A stretch of DNA of 7,213 bases, from assembly GCA_002404375.1 (NCBI GenBank), contig DHJO01000140.1, positions 24,919 through 32,131 of the forward strand. The letters run 5' to 3'. The number at the start of each line of letters is the position of its first letter. Positions within the stretch are counted from its first letter, which is position 1. Below, one piece after another: positions 6,452 to 7,213 of the stretch. The position numbers were made by a program, and so were the translations under genes. The notes under the pieces were generated by a model. That model had not been told where the DNA came from and did not search any database. It was given only the letters and a program-made list of their open reading frames with translations. This DNA comes from Gemmatimonadales bacterium UBA4718 (GTDB lineage Bacteria; Gemmatimonadota; Gemmatimonadetes; Gemmatimonadales; Gemmatimonadaceae).

Positions 6452-7020
6452 CCAGCCTTCCCGACGCGGTTTTTCTCGACCGCGACGGCACGGTCATGGA
6501 GGATGCGCACTACATCAAGTCTCCAGATCAGGTGCGGTTGATCCCTGGGGCTGCCGACGCGGTCAAGAGGATCAATGAAGCAAAGATTCCCGTCATCGTC
6601 GTGACGAATCAGTCGGGCATCGGACGCGGTATGTTCACGCTGAAGGACTACGAGGCCGTGAAGAGCCGCTTCGAATCACTGCTCGCCCAGCATGGGGCGC
6701 ACATCGACGCCAGTTATTACTGTCCCGACCATCCAAGTGCAACCGGCCCGTCCAGATGCCGCAAGCCGGCGACCAAGATGTTCGAGGACGCGATTCGCGA
6801 CTTCAACCTGGATCCGGCGAACGTCGCGTACGTTGGCGACCGGTGGCGGGATGTCGCCGCATCGAGAAAGCTGGGCGGGCGCGGAATCATGATCTCTTCT
6901 CACATGACCACCGAAGAAGATCGCCAGAAAGCGGAGGACGATGGAATCCAGACTGCCCTTTCGTTGCAAGACGCCGTCGATATGCTTTTCGGCCTTACTG
7001 AGAAGGACGGCCCGGCGTAA
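6448..7020 (+). CDS. gmhB: HAD-IIIA phosphatase, D-glycero-D-manno-heptose 1,7-bisphosphate 7-phosphatase type
   Basis: A 190-residue HAD hydrolase. Motif I is FLDRDGTV with nucleophile D11 and acid/base D13; motif II is VVTNQSGIGRG (51-61); motif III is the lysine in CRKP (K106); motif IV is VGDRWRDV with D131 and D135. HYIKSPDQVRLIPGA (21-35) and the overall length match GmhB, which removes the 7-phosphate of heptose bisphosphate on the route to ADP-heptose or GDP-heptose for surface glycans. The close relative HisB-N (histidinol phosphatase) shares these motifs but the absence of histidine genes nearby argues for GmhB. The loop that binds zinc in the E. coli enzyme (Cys-x-His then Cys-x-Cys) is altered: it reads C92-P-D94-H95 and S102-R-C104, so two of four ligands look replaced. 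It begins in an ATGA overlap with selA and ends 8 bp before purN. Confidence 0.85.
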   Translation: MTSLPDAVFLDRDGTVMEDAHYIKSPDQVRLIPGAADAVKRINEAKIPVIVVTNQSGIGRGMFTLKDYEAVKSRFESLLAQHGAHIDASYYCPDHPSATGPSRCRKPATKMFEDAIRDFNLDPANVAYVGDRWRDVAASRKLGGRGIMISSHMTTEEDRQKAEDDGIQTALSLQDAVDMLFGLTEKDGPA

Positions 7021-7028
7021 AATCGGTG

Positions 7029-7213
7029 ATGCCGTCACGACTCGCCGTGCTCGCATCAGGGCGTGGCTCAAATCTCCAGGCCATTATCGAGCACTTCGAC
7101 AATCTCGCGCGTGAGCGAGTGGCGAAGGTCGTGCTCGTGGCATCGAACCGGGCCGACTCCCCTGCCCTCATTCGTGCCGCCACGGCATCCATCGACATCG
7201 CGCATTTCAACTC
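7029..7213 (+). CDS. purN: Phosphoribosylglycinamide formyltransferase, N-terminal fragment, cut by window edge
   Basis: The reading frame from the ATG at 7029 stays open for 61 codons to the window end. It begins MPSRLAVLASGRGSNLQAII, the first beta strand and phosphate-binding SGxGSNLQAI loop of PurN (GAR transformylase), which uses 10-formyl-tetrahydrofolate to formylate GAR in step three of purine synthesis. The next strand VVLVASNRADSPALIRA matches the family's 'VV.SN...A.gL.rA' region. The catalytic Asn/His/Asp residues would lie beyond the window. A GTG at 7026 is directly in front and in frame, so the start could be one codon earlier; neither has a clear ribosome-binding site. The 8-bp gap to the phosphatase gene places it in the same operon. 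Formyltransferases such as Fmt share this fold but differ in the opening motif. Confidence 0.93.
   Translation, partial: MPSRLAVLASGRGSNLQAIIEHFDNLARERVAKVVLVASNRADSPALIRAATASIDIAHFN

Noticed and set aside
6448..7020. Histidinol-phosphatase (HisB-N) as an alternative for the HAD protein
   Set aside because: The motifs are shared, but there are no histidine genes nearby and the N-terminal HYIKSPDQVRLIPGA pattern fits GmhB better; it is not strictly excluded.
1..7213. Mobile elements, CRISPR, tRNA/rRNA genes, toxin-antitoxin or phage genes
   Set aside because: No direct-repeat arrays, terminal inverted repeats, transposase motifs or tRNA cloverleaf were seen; the window is filled with intact housekeeping genes.

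Overview
The window is high-GC bacterial chromosome with dense housekeeping genes and short gaps. The protein flavour fits a Gemmatimonadota-type bacterium: a ValRS with a 'HMGHGLNN' HIGH region and an extra loop before the anticodon-binding helices, and a lipoprotein whose mature start contains 'SPGMPPGGPPD' ahead of an SbsA-type Ig-like domain. That placement is inference from remembered family patterns, not from a search.

Layout. Bases 1-104 (minus strand) hold the first 34 codons of thrS, the TGS domain of threonyl-tRNA synthetase. Bases 105-193 are a short divergent intergenic region with a perfect extended -10 promoter (TGnTATAAT, 108-116) facing right. Next is a membrane-anchored BON-domain protein (194-1063). 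A 74-bp gap with several inverted repeats follows, and then a tight co-directional run: valS (1138-3936), an Ig-like-domain lipoprotein (3924-5099), selA (5096-6451), a GmhB-type HAD phosphatase (6448-7020) and the 5' end of purN (7029 to the window edge). Junctions in this run are -13, -4, -4 and +8 bp, so it is very likely one operon with translational coupling.

Functionally the run mixes tRNA charging (ValRS), selenocysteyl-tRNA synthesis (SelA), an envelope lipoprotein, sugar-phosphate metabolism (heptose bisphosphate phosphatase) and purine synthesis (GAR transformylase). selA implies that the organism makes selenoproteins, but selB, selD and selC are not in the window. The lipoprotein is the least understood gene here.

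I see no mobile element, CRISPR array, tRNA or rRNA, and no convincing previously undescribed system. The points that deserve a second look are the promoter that abuts the thrS start codon, the interrupted Ig domain and EF-hand-like loop in the lipoprotein, the altered zinc loop in the phosphatase, and the orphan selA inside a housekeeping operon.
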